In this document: in pieces, positions 1 to 11,875 of the stretch
Layout of the letters: every line of letters starts with the position of its first letter
Numbering within the stretch: the stretch's first letter is position 1
Source of the DNA: Paraescarpia echinospica
Lineage: Eukaryota > Annelida > Polychaeta > Sabellida > Siboglinidae
Assembly: GCA_020002185.1 (NCBI GenBank)
Contig: CM034542.1
Location: 58,459,973-58,523,972 of the forward strand
Length of the DNA: 64,000 bases
Direction: 5' to 3'
Made by a program: the position numbers and the translations under genes
Notes under the pieces: model-generated
Database searches by the model: none
Told to the model about the DNA's origin: nothing
Seen by the model: only the letters and a program-made list of their open reading frames with translations

Positions 1-1070
1 TAATCAGGGTCTGCACACTAGAAACAAACAGATCACAACAGACTTCACAGTGTACCTGTAATCAGGGTCTGCACACTAGAAACAAACAGATCACAACAGA
101 CTTCACAGTGTACCTGTAATCAGGGTCTGCACACTAGAAACAAACAGATCACAACAGACTTCACAGTGTACCTGTAATCAGGGTCTGCACACTAGAAACA
201 AACAGATCACAACAGACTTCACAGTGTACCTGTAATCAGGGTCTGCACACTAGAAACAAACAGATCACAACAGACTTCACAGTGTACCTGTAATCAGGGT
301 CTGCACACTAGAAACAAACAGATCACAACAGACTTCACAGTGTACCTGTAATCAGGGTCTGCACACTAGAAACAAACAGATCACAACAGACTTCACAGTG
401 TACCTGTAATCAGGGTCTGCACACTAGAAACAAACAGATCACAACAGACTTCACAGTGTACCTGTAATCAGGGTCTGCACACTAGAAACAAACAGATCAC
501 AACAGACTTCACAGTGTACCTGTAATCAGGGTCTGCACACTAGAAACAAACAGATCACAACAGACTTCACAGTGTACCTGTAATCAGGGTCTGCACACTA
601 GAAACAAACAGATCACAACAGACTTCACAGTGTACCTGTAATCAGGGTCTGCACACTAGAAACAAACAGATCACAACAGACTTCACAGTGTACCTGTAAT
701 CAGGGTCTGCACACTAGAAACAAACAGATCACAACAGACTTCACAGTGTACCTGTAATCAGGGTCTGCACACTAGAAACAAACAGATCACAACAGACTTC
801 ACAGTGTACCTGTAATCAGGGTCTGCACACTAGAAACAAACAGATCACAACAGACTTCACAGTGTACCTGTAATCAGGGTCTGCACACTAGAAACAAACA
901 GATCACAACAGACTTCACAGTGTACCTGTAATCAGGGTCTGCACACTAGAAACAAACAGATCACAACAGACTTCACAGTGTACCTGTAATCAGGGTCTGC
1001 ACACTAGAAACAAACAGATCACAACAGACTTCACAGTGTACCTGTAATCAGGGTCTGCACACTAGAAACA
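1..1070. repeat. 58-bp satellite, 18 identical copies plus a partial
   Basis: A tandem array of a 58-bp unit beginning TAATCAGGGTCTGCACACTA. Units start at 1, 59, 117 and so on; the nineteenth starts at 1045 and diverges after 1070. I see no difference between copies. The array runs off the left edge, so its full length is unknown. Because 58 is not a multiple of three and stops occur in every frame, it encodes nothing. Identity this high implies recent expansion or gene conversion, or assembly stacking. Confidence 0.97.
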
Positions 1071-3387
1071 CACACTGTCAAAGTTGAGTAAACAATGATT
1101 TAGTTTACAAGGGAAACCACTAAGTCTACTCACAGCAGTGACCAAATGCCACTGACCATTGATCAACAGACTGGACATGACACCCCACTAGTGGACACAG
1201 GAGATGACCATAATTGGTCATCACACACCTATTAATCACCCTAGAGTGATCAGTGAGTGGTCAGTGTGTGTATTGCACAAGTGGCCTTTGGTCACTGGGA
1301 GGAAATGACCACATTATCTCTGACAGTTTAGTATCCTTGTCACTTGACTTGACACAACTGAAGTTTTTGGGTCACTGAAGATTGTAACCAAACAAGAAAA
1401 ATAAGTTAAATGACACATAGCCAATGCATCAACATTGTTAAAAAAAAAATATATATGATAAATAATGTGTTTATACTTAGAGAAGAGAAGATATAGGGAA
1501 GCAATATTGACAGTGTTAAGTAATTATAATTTTTTAAATTAAATAATAGTGTATAATCAGTCAGTTAGACTTATCATTCTAGAATTATATAGAAACATTA
1601 CCACAAACTTACTAACTAATAATTAGTATATCTTTGTTAATACAAATTTGTGCCATAAATATTATAAAAATAATTTTTTTATAAATTACAAATATTGTTA
1701 GGGATACGTGTAAGATATTGTTAGATGTTTGCTACAACTGAGTCTAACAAGCTGGAAATGGTGCATTGTACACAGTTCTGCAGCGACACAAGCCATGTTC
1801 AACTGAGTCTTCTAGTATTTCAGTTTTATGAACTGGTATTAAATATACCCAATAAGTTTAAACTGTGCTTCCCACTTAAAAAATATTAAATATGTCTAAA
1901 GTATATTTATTTTTTATCTGTTAATTTTTCTAATGGTATATTGTTTGACTGTGTGGAACAAAACCTGATAACATTATAAAAAAGAGTGTTTCCTGTTCGT
2001 GAAGAATCATGGGTATTAGGCCAATTCCAGTTACGTAGCACGCTACCTTGAAAATATTTAACAGTACATTATGTAGCACTCTACCGTGATAATGTTTATT
2101 GATCACCTTGGTTAATAAACAACATTTGTGTTAATTACTACAAAGCAACACATTAAGAACTGATTGCAACAATCAAAGGTGGCTTTACTGTCAGAGAACT
2201 GGACAAGATGACACAGAATTTGGCCATGCACGTTTTTAATAAACCACATTGCCTAACGATTATACGCCTTGGCAGTGACTTGCACGAACGGACACGGATA
2301 AGCAGGTTTTAGTATAAATTGAAACAAATTGGCTACGTGAATGACAGCAAAAACAGATCTGGCTGTTGAAGTCCTGTAGATCAAGGCACAGTATGTTCTA
2401 TTTATAGACCCTGGGAATCAAGGCATCTAGGAAGATCTTGATAGTCATGGTAGATCAATGACTATGTACCTGGTGCTCTTCATGGCAATGCACAGTAAGT
2501 AGGACGTAGTAGGAACATGTTATTGGTCTAATATAGAGATACAAATAACAGTGTCTAAATCAAGTGAACCAGTGGCCTAGTGCTTTGGTGCGAGTGCTTT
2601 GGTGCTCTCTGTTTTGTAGACTACCTCATGACCATGAGTACTGTATACCCCCCTGCCACTGCCCCCACCCAGGTATTTGACTTTTTGGTGAGACACTAAA
2701 AGCTGTAGGAATTGTCCTTTCTACTTGGTGGCTCTGCCAGGAGAAGCAAATGACCCCCATTTGGGTGGGGTAAACTTGTAACCTGTCATGGACTCACAGA
2801 GTGGTGGTCTCTATCTCTAACCCAGGCACAGGCAAATATTTACAAAATAATGGTGCAAAAATACTCGGAATAATGGGATGCATCGAAAAGAAAGAAAATA
2901 TAATTATCCAGTTATGCATTTAGTATATATATATATATATATGGCTCATTACACATTGTCATAAGATAAATAATTTATACACTGAAATTGATGTAATCTG
3001 CAAACAGCATACGATATACATTCCTGTAGAAATAGGTCTTAATCCTCTCGTGGTCAGAACGCCTGAATCAGCCCGATTCCCACGATTCACTCACAGCACA
3101 ATCTCTTGATTTAATAGGATTCAATAACAGGCACATATTTGCATTAATCTGGCCTTGAGGGTTAAATTAACTAAAACTTATAAAATATGATTAAGATAAA
3201 TAAAATTCTCATACATGCACATTTTTATTGTAATAATAACATTTTACATAATACAGGATCAGATCCAATTAAGATTATTGGTCATTTTAAAGGACATAAA
3301 ACATCAATATTCCGTCGACTGATGATGTTGACTTCCGCACACGCAGCACAGGCGAGGCCCCACACAACACCAGATGTCAGCACTCGT
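1071..3387. other. Intergenic or intronic AT-rich DNA
   Basis: No coding region is recognised. At 1130-1330 the hexamers TGACCA and TGGTCA recur many times, including a palindrome around 1212-1231. A short TA run lies at 2923-2942. If the BAK exon model further right is correct, this stretch would lie within or beyond the downstream part of that minus-strand gene, but no further exon was found. Confidence 0.6.
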
Positions 3388-3470
3388 CCAATCAGAACGG
3401 TTCAGCGCTCCTGACGGACACTTGGTGGCAGTATATAAATAGTGCCAGTGTGCTAGCGGCTTTCACAATT
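3388..3470 (+). promoter_or_regulatory. CCAAT plus TATA core-promoter-like block
   Basis: CCAATCAG (3388-3395), the NF-Y-type CCAAT box, is followed 38 bp downstream by TATAAATA (3434-3441), a near-ideal TATA box, which would place a start site near 3465 on plus. The surroundings (about 3330-3560) are richer in GC than the flanks. No convincing protein follows: the short frames at 3543-3728 (plus) and 3596-3838 (minus) resemble nothing I know. It could drive a non-coding RNA, belong to a transposon, or be chance. Confidence 0.3.
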
Positions 3471-4596
3471 ATGTTAAGCAATGAGTCATGCTAAAACGCA
3501 CTGTTCCACTTGCTCTGTCCCACTCGCTAGCCAGCAGGCTGTGTGTACAGTCATTCATGGTTTATACTTCCGCACTCTATGTTGTTATTCCTCGATTATT
3601 TTCCTTTGAAAACCTGCAGCACTAGGTTGCCCTCAAACACTGTGGCATCGTTGGAGAATTGGAGGGACCACTTAGTGTCATTAAATCGGCTCACTGCCCT
3701 ACAACCACACTGTTGTGGCTTTTCATGAAGTGCAACATGAGATAAGCGAATCAATCTCGGTAGAGCGGTCTTGACCACCAATGGCTGATGGCAGCCAGGC
3801 TGACAAGTGTGGCGCTCTTTTGTTGCACGGATGCCCAATCTACGAAAAAATCTGTTTTATACGGAATTTTGTCATTTATTTCTATCTATGAACAAACAAA
3901 TATTTTAAATCAAATCTACGGAATGTTTATAATCATGTGAAATAATTGTTGTAGAGGTCGTGTTATCGGTCGCTGTGCTTATGTGGTGGTTGCTGGCTTG
4001 GCAGTTTTCAGCTGTTATATATGACATTAATTATAAGGCCTAGGCTACCCAATTTTTTGAAGCCAATATGTTCCTAACATTTCGCCACCTCAGTTGACAT
4101 ATATACGAATACGGATATTATGATGAAATAGTGCCTTTAATGGTACTGTTGGCTGTCGGTATAGCGCTCAGAACGGCATCAGTGTGTGCGCATTTTCTAA
4201 ATTAACTTTTTATCGCTCAAAAACGCCACTACGCTAGTGCAATGTGGACCGCTAAAAATGTCCCAAATTAAACCGTTTCATCATAATAATTATTATCAAT
4301 ACTGTTCGTATAGAAAATGATGTTAGGAAAGCAGAGGCAATGAACAAATTAGATAAGAATGTCGTTTTAGTGACTTTACTTTAATTTGCAAGACTTCCTT
4401 TTAGGCCTTAGGTACTAAGTTACTTCGTTAGTTCATGTCTAGACACTGTCATTGGTGGAAAAGATGTCTTGAATAATATTACATGTTCAATCATTCCTAG
4501 ATTGATAGCTTGAATTAATAGACAGGCCTTGGCAGAGGAGGAGATAATGCATGTGTGCTGTACATTGACACTAGTTCTACCTTGGCCTAGTTATTG
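3471..4596. other. Non-coding stretch, nothing recognised
   Basis: Short overlapping open frames occur at 3543-3838 on both strands, with no recognisable domain. The rest is AT-rich with no repeat I can place. Confidence 0.5.
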
Positions 4597-5103
4597 TAAT
4601 AATAATAATAATATATTTTATTTAATATAGCGCCAGATCCAATTATAAATTGTTCGTGGCGCTTTACAACATGTAGAACCCAGATAGAGGTATTAATGAT
4701 GGCTAAATAAGCATGCATTTTCTAAAAGAAAATTTAAATATTAGTAAAATACGAATAAATACAGTAATTAAATAAATATATTAAAATAATGATCATAGCT
4801 ACAGTTCTATGTAGAAATAAGACATTGTCAATTCATTTAACTGAACTAATGTACATGTAAGTATAAAATAAATATATAAATAGGTTAATTAATACATAAG
4901 AGATATAAAACAAATCAATGCAGAGAGTAAACTATGCCACATTGGACAAGAACGAGAGTCTAAAAAAATGAGTCTTTAAGCGTGCCTTGAAAGTAGAGAG
5001 ACAATCAGACGTTTTAATGTCATTAGGCAAAGTGTTCCACAAAGTCACTGCGGCGACCGCAAACGAATTGTCCCCAGCTTTGACATGAGTCCGCAGGATG
5101 TAA
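4597..5103 (-). mobile_element. 5'-truncated LINE 3' end, same family as 59691-61036
   Basis: Read on minus, this stretch matches the last part of the LINE at 59691-61036: the final RT-ORF codons (frame for [19 protein letters not shown]), the AT-rich 3'UTR and the terminal GGATCTGGCGCTATATTAAA block followed by an ATT repeat tail. Similarity stops at about 5100-5103, corresponding to position 60531 of the other copy. Severe 5' truncation is usual for LINE insertions. No intact protein remains. Confidence 0.85.
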
Positions 5104-5297
5104 CAAAGTGTTTATAGCAAGCCATTGGATACATATATACAATTATCTAATTGTGCAATTTATCTGTCGCAACATGTTATATATATCTTGTACGCTATAC
5201 ATTGAATTTACAAAATCTCAGGATATTTATCAACATCATCAGTGTTGTTGCTGTTTGGCTGCAATATATACCTATTATATTTATTATATGAAGCAGA

Positions 5298-5547
5298 TGT
5301 GACGCCCAGACACTTTCCTGGAACAAGATTTATTCAAAGTATACAAAGAATACAAAGATAAAATTAATGATCTCTCTTTATAGACAAATGTCAATTAGAA
5401 ACAAATACGAAAAAAGTTAACGTGGCTCCACCGTTCCCTTCCCGAACTAAGGGTCCTTCTCCCGCTAAACTTACCGGCCAAAACCTCGTGTTCACTCTTC
5501 CTACCCATTTATCTATTTTTTCAGTTCGACGGGAAACCTTCGTCACA
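5298..5547 (-). mobile_element. Possible solo LTR
   Basis: A 250-bp segment bounded by TGTGACG (5298-5304) and CGTCACA (5541-5547), perfect 7-bp inverted ends of the TG...CA type found on LTRs. Read on minus, an AATAAA signal lies near the 3' end, as expected of an R region. I do not see a matching 5-bp target duplication (gcaga left, tgaca right), which weakens the call. A small non-autonomous DNA element is the alternative. Confidence 0.4.
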
Positions 5548-8489
5548 TGACACATTTAAATATTCCTGCCCTCTGGGGGAACTCATTAGTGCTGCCCTCT
5601 TGTGGAACTCCACCTACGGCTTTACCATAGTACAAAGACATCAGCATTATCAATGATTTTGTTATTTACAATGCTGACTTTAAGTTACAGTGCATACATT
5701 TTTGATAACACATACGTAAAAACATTAATCTTACAAATGTTTCTTTAAAGCACTTCTGATTTCTCTGCAATTTCTGACAAATTTGTAACATTGGAATAAC
5801 GTGACAATGGAAACACACCTAGCAGACATTTATTACCAGCCTGTAAACAATGCCACTTTTTAGGTCTTGTGCTTATCTATAACAACATTTACTTGTGCAC
5901 ATGTCATACCATTGTGCAGTTTTTTACACACATTCAGAGTCAAGCATTATAAAAAGTCCAGTTTGCCCTTTAGCTCCGTACAGATTTAACACCATTACTG
6001 CATTAAGAATTGATGACTTAATATTTATTTATGTCCATTACCACATTCTCTATTAATAGTTCAGATGCAACTTAAACACAAATGCACAGTATTGGGGTCA
6101 AATACGTATATAATTTTTTTAGATTGTGTATTTAAATTTATTATGCTGATTTTGCATATTTCATGTTCGCATTTACCACATATTTGATAAAATACCCATC
6201 AATTGTAGCAACTTACACGTGGTATATTGAACTTGCTTGAACATATAAATAGGTAAAGTATACCTAACCTAAACCTAACCCATTTCTGCACTATTTTAAA
6301 AATGTAATAATTGTTACGTACCGATTCTTAACATGTTGTGCGTACATGGCTGACTTAGCACATTCGTATAAAACCGTGTATTTGAAATATTAGTAGCTCA
6401 CATATTTCTATCGCGTCGGTATTTTATTTATTTGTATTGGACATTTTAAACAAACCATAATATTTGTATATTTATTGAAATAAAATTGCAACGAACCAAC
6501 TATTTGTATTTCATAAAAACCACATTTGACCACAGTGTCTATTCAGGCCGCACCAGTCTGATATGTATGCGCCCGCATAAGAAACACCGAATGAGTTAAT
6601 GATAAGCCAACTGTTGTTAGAAGCAAATCGATATCGTGTCGACTATATTGCTTACTGCAGCACTGATTTATGTTATGATACCATCAATAGTGATAGCCTA
6701 CGTGGCGAGCCATGCACCATTGTGAATTGATGATGTGTAGAGCTGAGAACTGGCATGACAGAAGGATGTTTTCATTCATGACAAGGTATGGACAGGGTGA
6801 CACTGACTCTACAGTGGTGAAGATGGCTGGTCAAGGCCGGGAACTAAGAAAAACACAATATGTATACCTTGGTGGTAACTGACTGTCAACGGTACTTACT
6901 GAAGGACCAGGTTGTTAGGTTTACATGTCAGGTTGTCAGAGGCAAATTATACAACAGAGATTTCTTTTGTGGTTCTGACCAATACAATAAAAACACAGAT
7001 GATTTACACAACAGAGATTTCTTTGATGATTCCTACCAATGGAACGACCCAAGGAAACCAAAAACATAATTTAATTTTCAAAGAAGATCACAATTTTATG
7101 TCGGCTTATAAATTAGAGCTGTCAGTTATCATGCGTTCGAGAGTAAATTTCCACAGGTGCTGGTTTACATTTTTTACTTACAAAATTTCAAATAAACATG
7201 CAGGAAAACAAAACTTTCAGTGTACAAAACTGTGTAAACACACACTACTATTTAAACAAAGTTTTGTAAATTGTACAATCAACTCTATGTAATCAAACAT
7301 GCCAACAAAAGATCTAAAAGATACCATCAAAACAGCACACAGACATAGTATAGAAAACAGTTTTTTTCAATTCCATGGGATTATGAACTTGGTGACATTT
7401 TCTGAACCATATATATATATGACTTCTAACAATGACTATTGGTGCTATGTCTAGTGAGAAACTGTAGAGGATTAAATTAGAGCACTAGAAAAAGAGATTT
7501 ACTGGTAATACTGAAAGCATCAGTGAAACAATTACTTAGAGTAGACAATTATTCAGAATTTGTTTTCTCATTTCTCCATTTTCTCGCAGTAAGAAGAGAA
7601 CCAGTAGGTGTGCACTTTTCATCATAAACAAGCAAGATGCTAACATCTACAAATTCACACCCATTTTAAAGAAATAAACATTGTTAAAGGAAATATGTTT
7701 TCTTAAAAACATAATACACAATTGTGAAAATTATTTTTATTACAGTTATCAACTGCTGTACAATCAATCTCAGAATTTCAATCCAGTTAGCAGTTGGATT
7801 TTTTAATGTGTATAAATTTATACATTTCTTCTGATAAAGATTGAGAAACAACTTTACTAGTTGAACTTAAGTTCTCTCTGTGGCTAATGCTGAGGGATTA
7901 ATGTGAAATCAGGGATGCATTGGTCAGAAAAATGGAAACATATGCCACCTCATGAAGAAGACACGACCCAGACCTTGAAATTTAAAAAATGATAGAGGAC
8001 GATAAACTTCCTATATAATACAGAGAAGTATGATCTGCTCTTGTAAATTAAATTGTAAATTCCCTTTAATGACAAACTGTTTTTGTTGAATACTTCGGTT
8101 AAACATTCTGTGTGATGTTTTACAAAACAAGGTACATAGGCTTAGTATATTATATTCTACCACAATTTATACGTACTGTAGTTCATGACACTGCACAAAT
8201 GGAGGTGTGGTTGAGACCAGCTAAATGTCTTCACTACATCTCACACTGATTGTGTGGCATGGCGCCCCACAACAACATAGACAATACAATCTATAGCTTT
8301 ATTCCAACAGCAAAAAGTGAGCTGAACCTTGATATTTCAAAAGTATGTAATTATTGTATGCTATTTTTGTACCTGAAACATTGCGGACGACTGAATGGAA
8401 ACAATCTTGGGAGCACGAAAATAAACACTCCCAAGACTTATATCAGGCGCGCCAATATGATTGCGCTCCTCCAAAATCAAAGCCTGGGG
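5548..8489. other. AT-rich DNA without recognised genes
   Basis: No protein or RNA gene is recognised. At 6262-6281 there is a short degenerate telomere-like run (CCTAACCTAAACCTAACCC). Around 6950-7025 a short block containing ACAACAGAGATTTCTTT occurs twice. Open frames at 6860-7292 and 8250-8602 are short and low in coding character. If the BAK exon is real, most of this would be its downstream intron. Confidence 0.55.
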
Positions 8490-8666
8490 TTGGTTTCACA
8501 AAGCATTCGTACGTAAGAACCGTCATACAAAGGAACTTTGTACTTACATACAATTATTCACAACATGTTGTGTGTCTTCTGCAATCATTCCAAATCAAGT
8601 AATCTACGTCAAACATCCCCACAAAAACCTTCAGCTTTGTATGACATACACTCTTTGTGAAACCCC
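8490..8666. mobile_element. Small foldback element (MITE-like)
   Basis: GGTTTCACAAAG at 8492-8503 and its exact reverse complement CTTTGTGAAACC at 8653-8664 bound about 175 bp. The inner parts also pair imperfectly (CATACAAAG and GTATGACATACACTC). There is no coding capacity. Size and termini suggest a non-autonomous DNA transposon. It ends 77 bp downstream of the BAK-like exon, within the presumed intron. Confidence 0.45.
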
Positions 8667-8743
8667 ACATGAACCTTTGACTTTTTATGATACAAACTCT
8701 GTGAATCCGCCCCCTGGTGGCCAATAAGCGAAGCTGTACTCAC

Positions 8744-9080
8744 GCTAGAGGTTCGTCTGTGAAGGCGGTGAGTTCCGGCAGGCTCGGGGTGTCATCTGCT
8801 TCTTGCTCGCTGCGGTTGTTTGTGAACATCTGATACACAAAGTTGCGGAAGACCCCGTCCGTCTGCTCACAGACATTCTGTTCCGTGTCTGGCGTGAGAT
8901 CCTCCGAGTGTTCGTCCTTCAGGATCATGTGTGGTGTCCGTGGAGGATCGAAGGAATCATTGGGATCATTCGGGTCTAGAGAGGCCATACTGATGACCGC
9001 TGACTGCCTGCGAGCTCTTGACCAGTTCAAAGGGCGTGTTGGTTCGAGTCTCTGATGTGGCTGGGGTGCACTGAATCACC
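8744..9080 (-). CDS. BAK1: BAK-like pro-apoptotic Bcl-2 protein, first coding exon
   Basis: Minus-strand exon; the coding part is 8988 down to 8744 (81 codons plus 2 nt, phase 2). BAK proteins sit in the outer mitochondrial membrane and oligomerise to release cytochrome c. The start ATG (8988-8986) has A at -3 and G at +4, and an in-frame TGA lies at the 5' edge of the exon with no other ATG between, so the start is well fixed. The exon is preceded by acceptor TCTGTTTCAG (ends 9081) and followed by donor GTGAGT (from 8743). Residues 36-66 carry TEQNVCEQTDGVFRNFVYQ and SEQEAD, matching the BAK helix alpha-1 pattern (VFR-x-(Y/F)-V ... EQEA), then PELTAF at 71-76. The BH3, BH1, BH2 and tail exons were looked for on minus down to position 1 and not seen. 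The BAK assignment is by recall of family pattern; a divergent BAX-like relative is possible. Confidence 0.7.
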
Positions 9081-9522
9081 CTGAAACAGATTGTACACAG
9101 GGGTAATTGATTATGAAATAATTTGGTTGTAGAATATAGGCGTAGTTGCCATACTAAGGATCTGGGGTGATCAGTAATCACCCTGGTGTATCCAACCCTA
9201 CAAATGTGGAATTGAAGTCAGTGTAGTTGCCACATCTACCATGTTTGCTGCATATACACTGCTAAATGTTTGTTGCATGCTCCGAGTTTGTACGTCAAGT
9301 AGTCTTTCCATAGTGTGATTGTTCGACTGGGTCAGTGCACATTGTACCACTATTCGATTGGTCAGCACACATTCTACAACAAAACTTATCGTAACTCATG
9401 TGCACACCACCACAATACTAACATCATATTCTGGAAAAGTTCTGCGTGTGCGCACGCCCCCTAGTGTCATGGTTTGTCACAGATTAGATATCTTCCGCCT
9501 TATGCTGTGACCATGTTTTGAT

Positions 9523-9977
9523 GAGTTGCGGATCAGCATGTTACTATACAACGCCAAAGTCTGTACATCTTTTCAAAGAACCAACACATGACTCAAGTTT
9601 TCTTGAGTTGCGGATCAGCATGTTACTATACAACGCCAAAGTCTGTACATCTTTTCAAAGAACCAACACATGACTCAAGTTTTCTTGAGTTGCGGATCAG
9701 CATGTTACTTACGATACAATACCAAAGTCTGCACAATGTCGTTTCAGTGAACCAACACATAACTCAAGTTTTCTTGAGTTGCGGATCAGCATGTTACTTA
9801 CGATACAATACCAAAGTCTGCACAATGTCGTTTCAGTGAACCAACACATAACTCAAGTTTTCTTGAGTTGCGGATCAGCATGTTACTTACTATACAACGC
9901 CAAAGTCTGCACAATGTCGTTTCAGTGAACCAACACATGACTCAAGTTTTGTTGAGTTGCGGATCAGCATGCACTGA
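9523..9977. repeat. 82/89-bp minisatellite with a hairpin in each unit
   Basis: Five units plus a partial, each starting GAGTTGCGGATCAGCATG, at 9523, 9605, 9687, 9776, 9865 and 9954. The first two periods are 82 bp and the last three 89 bp, from length changes after GTTACT and around GTCGTTTCAG. Most unit junctions have AACTCAAG-TTTT-CTTGAGTT or a one-base variant, a perfect 7-8 bp stem. The translated frames across it are a by-product of repetition. Confidence 0.9.
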
Positions 9978-11875
9978 TACAGGGCACAACGTAGTAATTT
10001 TAAGTGAAATAACCACAACTCACAACAAATGTTTAGCAAGGCCGCCTGGCATTAGATGAGCTGGTAAGAATTATCTCGATTCCATTTAAAGCGGCTTCCA
10101 TAGCTCGTTTGTCCATAGCGAATCGGGGGTCCAAATTAATTGTGCCTGTTAATTTCACCTAAACAATTAAAAAGTATGCATGCACAAACTATCTTATCAT
10201 AGTGACTACTTGGTATTGTATGTTTGCTTGTTTGTGAAATTAGTTTAAAACGTGAGGTACAAAAAAAACAAATTGAGGGTGCAGTTTTAAATGTAGTTTG
10301 TTCCAAAATGTTTTGAGTAAAAAATTCATGGAAAGTCGGTTGTAAATTACCATAGCATGAACACACACAAACGTCACGCTACAACTCTTGTTGATTGGCA
10401 AACAATTATTTATTTAAAACAGATATAAAACTAAAGTCCAGTTGATCACCTTCAGTTGCATTGAGCAATAAACAAAAACATGAGATCCAACAAGAGGTCG
10501 ATGAATACAGAAACCACTGGACACAGGGATGCTGGTTCATCGAATTGTTGGATTATCCCAACAGTAACATCATATTTTAATGTAAATCTAAAAACAAAAG
10601 AACCAGAAGATCTACTTCTAAATTTCTTTTAGTACCAAATAATGTTGTTTGTTACTTTATGGTTTTTGAGTCAACAAAACTGTTCATTTATTTGTGTGTT
10701 GTTTATTCAGTCAACCACTTAAGAACTGCGTGAAATGTATGTAATGTGACTACATTTTTGATAAAAGATATGAACACTTAAATGGCATTTATGTTGCTCA
10801 ATTTACATTTTATGTACAGAGTAATTACCACATTATATATCCGTCACCAAACTAACAGTTTCATATGTTTAAAATGTTACTAATTCTCTATTCAAATGGA
10901 AATGGGTTTATCAGCATACAAATGTGGCAAAATGTTATTCAAAATAAACTGTTAACTCAAAGAAAACCTAATAATAATAAAACTAAACAATTCAAATTAT
11001 AGGTAAATTGTTGTTCTCGACAAAAAGAACCTTTATTTTCAGTAAGAACACCTTCACAATTAAATCACTAAAAATGTGTTGGAAAAGGTTGATTATTTCC
11101 AATTATGTACACTTATCAGATGTCCATACCCACTTATCTAATCATTTATAGTTTCCCAATGAAACCGAATGGCAATCTGCATCTGTATCAGTTGTCTAAC
11201 TGTGTGTATTTGCATGTATACAGGTCAGTTACTCAGATATTCACAAGAGAGTAAACTGATACTCAATGACTGCAGTAAACTGATACTTCCTTTTGAAATA
11301 TTGCCAGGTTATTACAAAGCATTTGATGACAACCCCTTATCTAACACTTGTCCACCTGAATGAGGAAACAACAGGGCAAGAATTCACACCTGTGTTCACT
11401 GAAGCAAGTCTAGACACAACACAATTACCCCTCTTTCAATTCGTTCTGGCACATTTCCAGAGATTAATTGGGCATTAGGCTAACCTGCTAATTGGCATAA
11501 CACAATCCTGTGCAATACTCAAGTACTGTACTGAGTGCAAAGTGGTACCTAGTTATCACAAAATGATTGTTGATATTAAGTACATTCTGAAAGCATAAAT
11601 ATTGTGACAATTCCATACCCACAAATTATATGTAGTATTTCTTAATTTGGTAATTATAGTTTACACTGAAATGCATTTCCTATTTTGGTAATTACATTTT
11701 TACATCAAAAGAGTAAGTACACCTGTAGGCTGTAGTACACCTGTAGTACACCTGTATTTATAATATTTTTTTATAAGAATGGATTCGCAAAAGTATTAAA
11801 TGTTGACCGATTATAAAAAATCTTTTTAAACATAATATTATTTCAGCTGTTAAATTATGCATTAATGTCTGACAC

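Noticed and set aside
1..1070. CRISPR-like array
   Set aside because: Units are contiguous identical tandem repeats without variable spacers, in eukaryotic DNA.
2560..2830. Second tRNA-derived SINE
   Set aside because: GTGGCCTAGTGCTTTGG resembles an A box, but no B box follows at the right distance.
6262..6281. Interstitial telomere repeat
   Set aside because: Only three degenerate CCTAA units; too short to matter.
8354..8727. Overlapping plus frames of 82-88 codons
   Set aside because: They run through the foldback element and AT-rich DNA with no domain or codon bias.
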